From contig DASUGM010000091.1 of the NCBI GenBank assembly GCA_036274055.1, positions 1 through 6,607 of the forward strand: a stretch of DNA of 6,607 nucleotides. Direction: 5' to 3'. The DNA is from DASUGM01 sp036274055 (lineage in GTDB: Bacteria; Acidobacteriota; Vicinamibacteria; Vicinamibacterales; SCN-69-37). Below, piece by piece: positions 6,157-6,607 of this stretch. The notes under the pieces are model-generated. The model made no database searches and was not told where the DNA came from. It saw only the letters and a list, made by a program, of their open reading frames with translations. Made by a program: the position numbers and the translations under genes. Position 1 is the stretch's first letter. Each line of letters starts with the position of its first letter.

Positions 6157-6489
6157 CTAGCCTTTCGATCCCCGCGGCGCGATGCGATGGGCACGCGCCA
6201 GCTGAACGATCGAGCTCAGTCGATCGACTTCCTCGGTGAGCGCGGCGCGCCCGCCGCGGGTCAGCCGGTAGTAGCGGCGGCGCTCGTCGACCGACGCGGC
6301 CGGCGCCGCCGTTTCTTCAACCCAGCCGGCCTCCATCAGCCGTTGCAGCGTGCCGTAAATCGTCCCCGGCCCGAAACGGAGCGCCTGGTTCGATTGCCGC
6401 TGGACGTCCTTGAGAATCGCGTAACCGTGGCGCTCGCCGGCGGCCAGCGACAACATCACGTGCACTACCGCAGGCGTCAAGGGTGCCAT
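6157..6489 (-). CDS. PadR family transcriptional regulator
   Basis: 110 residues from ATG at 6489, with AGGA (6497-6494) as ribosome binding site. It is a winged helix-turn-helix protein: VVHVMLSLAAGERHGYAILKDV (9-30) forms helix 1 and the HTH entry. RFGPGTIYGTLQRLMEAGWVEE (38-59) is the recognition helix, with the GTIY-TLQRL signature. DERRRYYRLTRGGRAAL (68-84) is the wing. The short C-terminal helix (85-105) would be the dimerisation arm. This is the short PadR-s2-like form. Such proteins usually repress a neighbouring exporter operon and are released by a ligand. It is the first gene of the operon, and a perfect inverted repeat covers its promoter and start codon, so autorepression is likely. 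Confidence 0.95.
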   Translation of the reverse strand: MAPLTPAVVHVMLSLAAGERHGYAILKDVQRQSNQALRFGPGTIYGTLQRLMEAGWVEETAAPAASVDERRRYYRLTRGGRAALTEEVDRLSSIVQLARAHRIAPRGSKG

Positions 6490-6531
6490 CTCTTCCTGTT
6501 ACGAGTATATCTGTAACAGGAAGAGATGGCA
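6484..6531. promoter_or_regulatory. Perfect 19-bp inverted repeat, probable PadR operator
   Basis: TGCCATCTCTTCCTGTTAC (6484-6502) is repeated as its exact reverse complement at 6513-6531, with a 10-base spacer. The spacer contains the -10 box; the arms cover the region between -35 and -10 and the start codon of padR. The inner dyad TGTTAC-N10-GTAACA fits the size of known PadR sites. With transcription starting near 6497, only part of one arm would be in the mRNA, so it should act as a DNA operator rather than as an RNA hairpin. Confidence 0.75.
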
Positions 6532-6532
6532 A
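6504..6532 (-). promoter_or_regulatory. Sigma-70-like promoter of the padR-exporter operon
   Basis: On the minus strand a -35 box TTGCCA (6532-6527, 5 of 6 to consensus) is followed after exactly 17 bases by a -10 box TATACT (6509-6504, 5 of 6). The predicted transcription start is near 6497. That leaves a leader of only about 8 bases, carrying AGGAAGAG before the ATG. The whole promoter is embedded in the inverted repeat at 6484-6531. Confidence 0.65.
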
Positions 6533-6607
6533 ATGGCAATCTGTAATTTGCGATTTCCAATTGCATTGGCAGTTCTGGCTATTGCCGATTGCTACTGCCG
6601 ACTGGGT
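6533..6607. repeat. AT-rich intergenic repeat region at window edge (copy 2 at 6550-6571)
   Basis: No gene is visible. The stretch is built of short degenerate units of the TGGCAA / ATTGCC type in both orientations. Positions 6550-6571 (GCGATTTCCAATTGCATTGG and two more bases) match the minus strand of 2562-2585 closely. This looks like a decayed dispersed intergenic repeat; it continues past the window edge. Confidence 0.4.

Noticed and set aside
6484..6531. Rho-independent terminator
   Set aside because: The 19-bp repeat has no following T-run on either strand, and it contains a good promoter and a start codon.

Overview
This is a GC-rich window, roughly two-thirds G+C by eye. Every supported gene lies on the minus strand, so transcription runs from high to low coordinates. 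The mix is a small PadR regulator driving an ABC-2 export operon, a membrane protein whose N-terminus resembles the leading segment of acidobacterial permeases, a GxxExxY gene and a RES/Xre toxin-antitoxin pair. That mix suggests an environmental Acidobacteriota-like bacterium (Vicinamibacteria type). This taxonomic guess is inference; the window has no rRNA or marker gene.

In transcription order, 6532-3232 holds a compact four-gene operon: a PadR repressor, a two-helix membrane protein of unknown function, an ABC ATPase and a large ABC-2-type permease. The genes are separated by 4, -1 and 3 bases. Upstream of padR is a good sigma-70-like promoter (TTGCCA, 17 bp, TATACT). Its -10 box lies in the centre of a perfect 19-bp inverted repeat, which fits PadR autoregulating an exporter operon.

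Between the permease and the next gene, 2594-3215 is a cassette of about 620 bp. Two 31-bp terminal inverted repeats (28 of 31 matching) enclose a single GxxExxY-family gene with a PD-(D/E)XK-like core. This is the most unusual object in the window: a small inverted-repeat-bounded unit carrying a nuclease-like protein, seated in an intergenic gap.

Downstream lie an exported beta-lactamase-fold serine hydrolase (2546-1146) and a type II toxin-antitoxin pair (1046 to the left edge): an Xre/MbcA/ParS-type antitoxin whose end overlaps by 41 bases a RES-domain toxin that runs off the window. Degenerate AT-rich TTGGCA/ATTGCC-type repeats occupy the gap beside the cassette and the right edge of the window. 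I saw no tRNA, rRNA, CRISPR array, transposase or convincing terminator.
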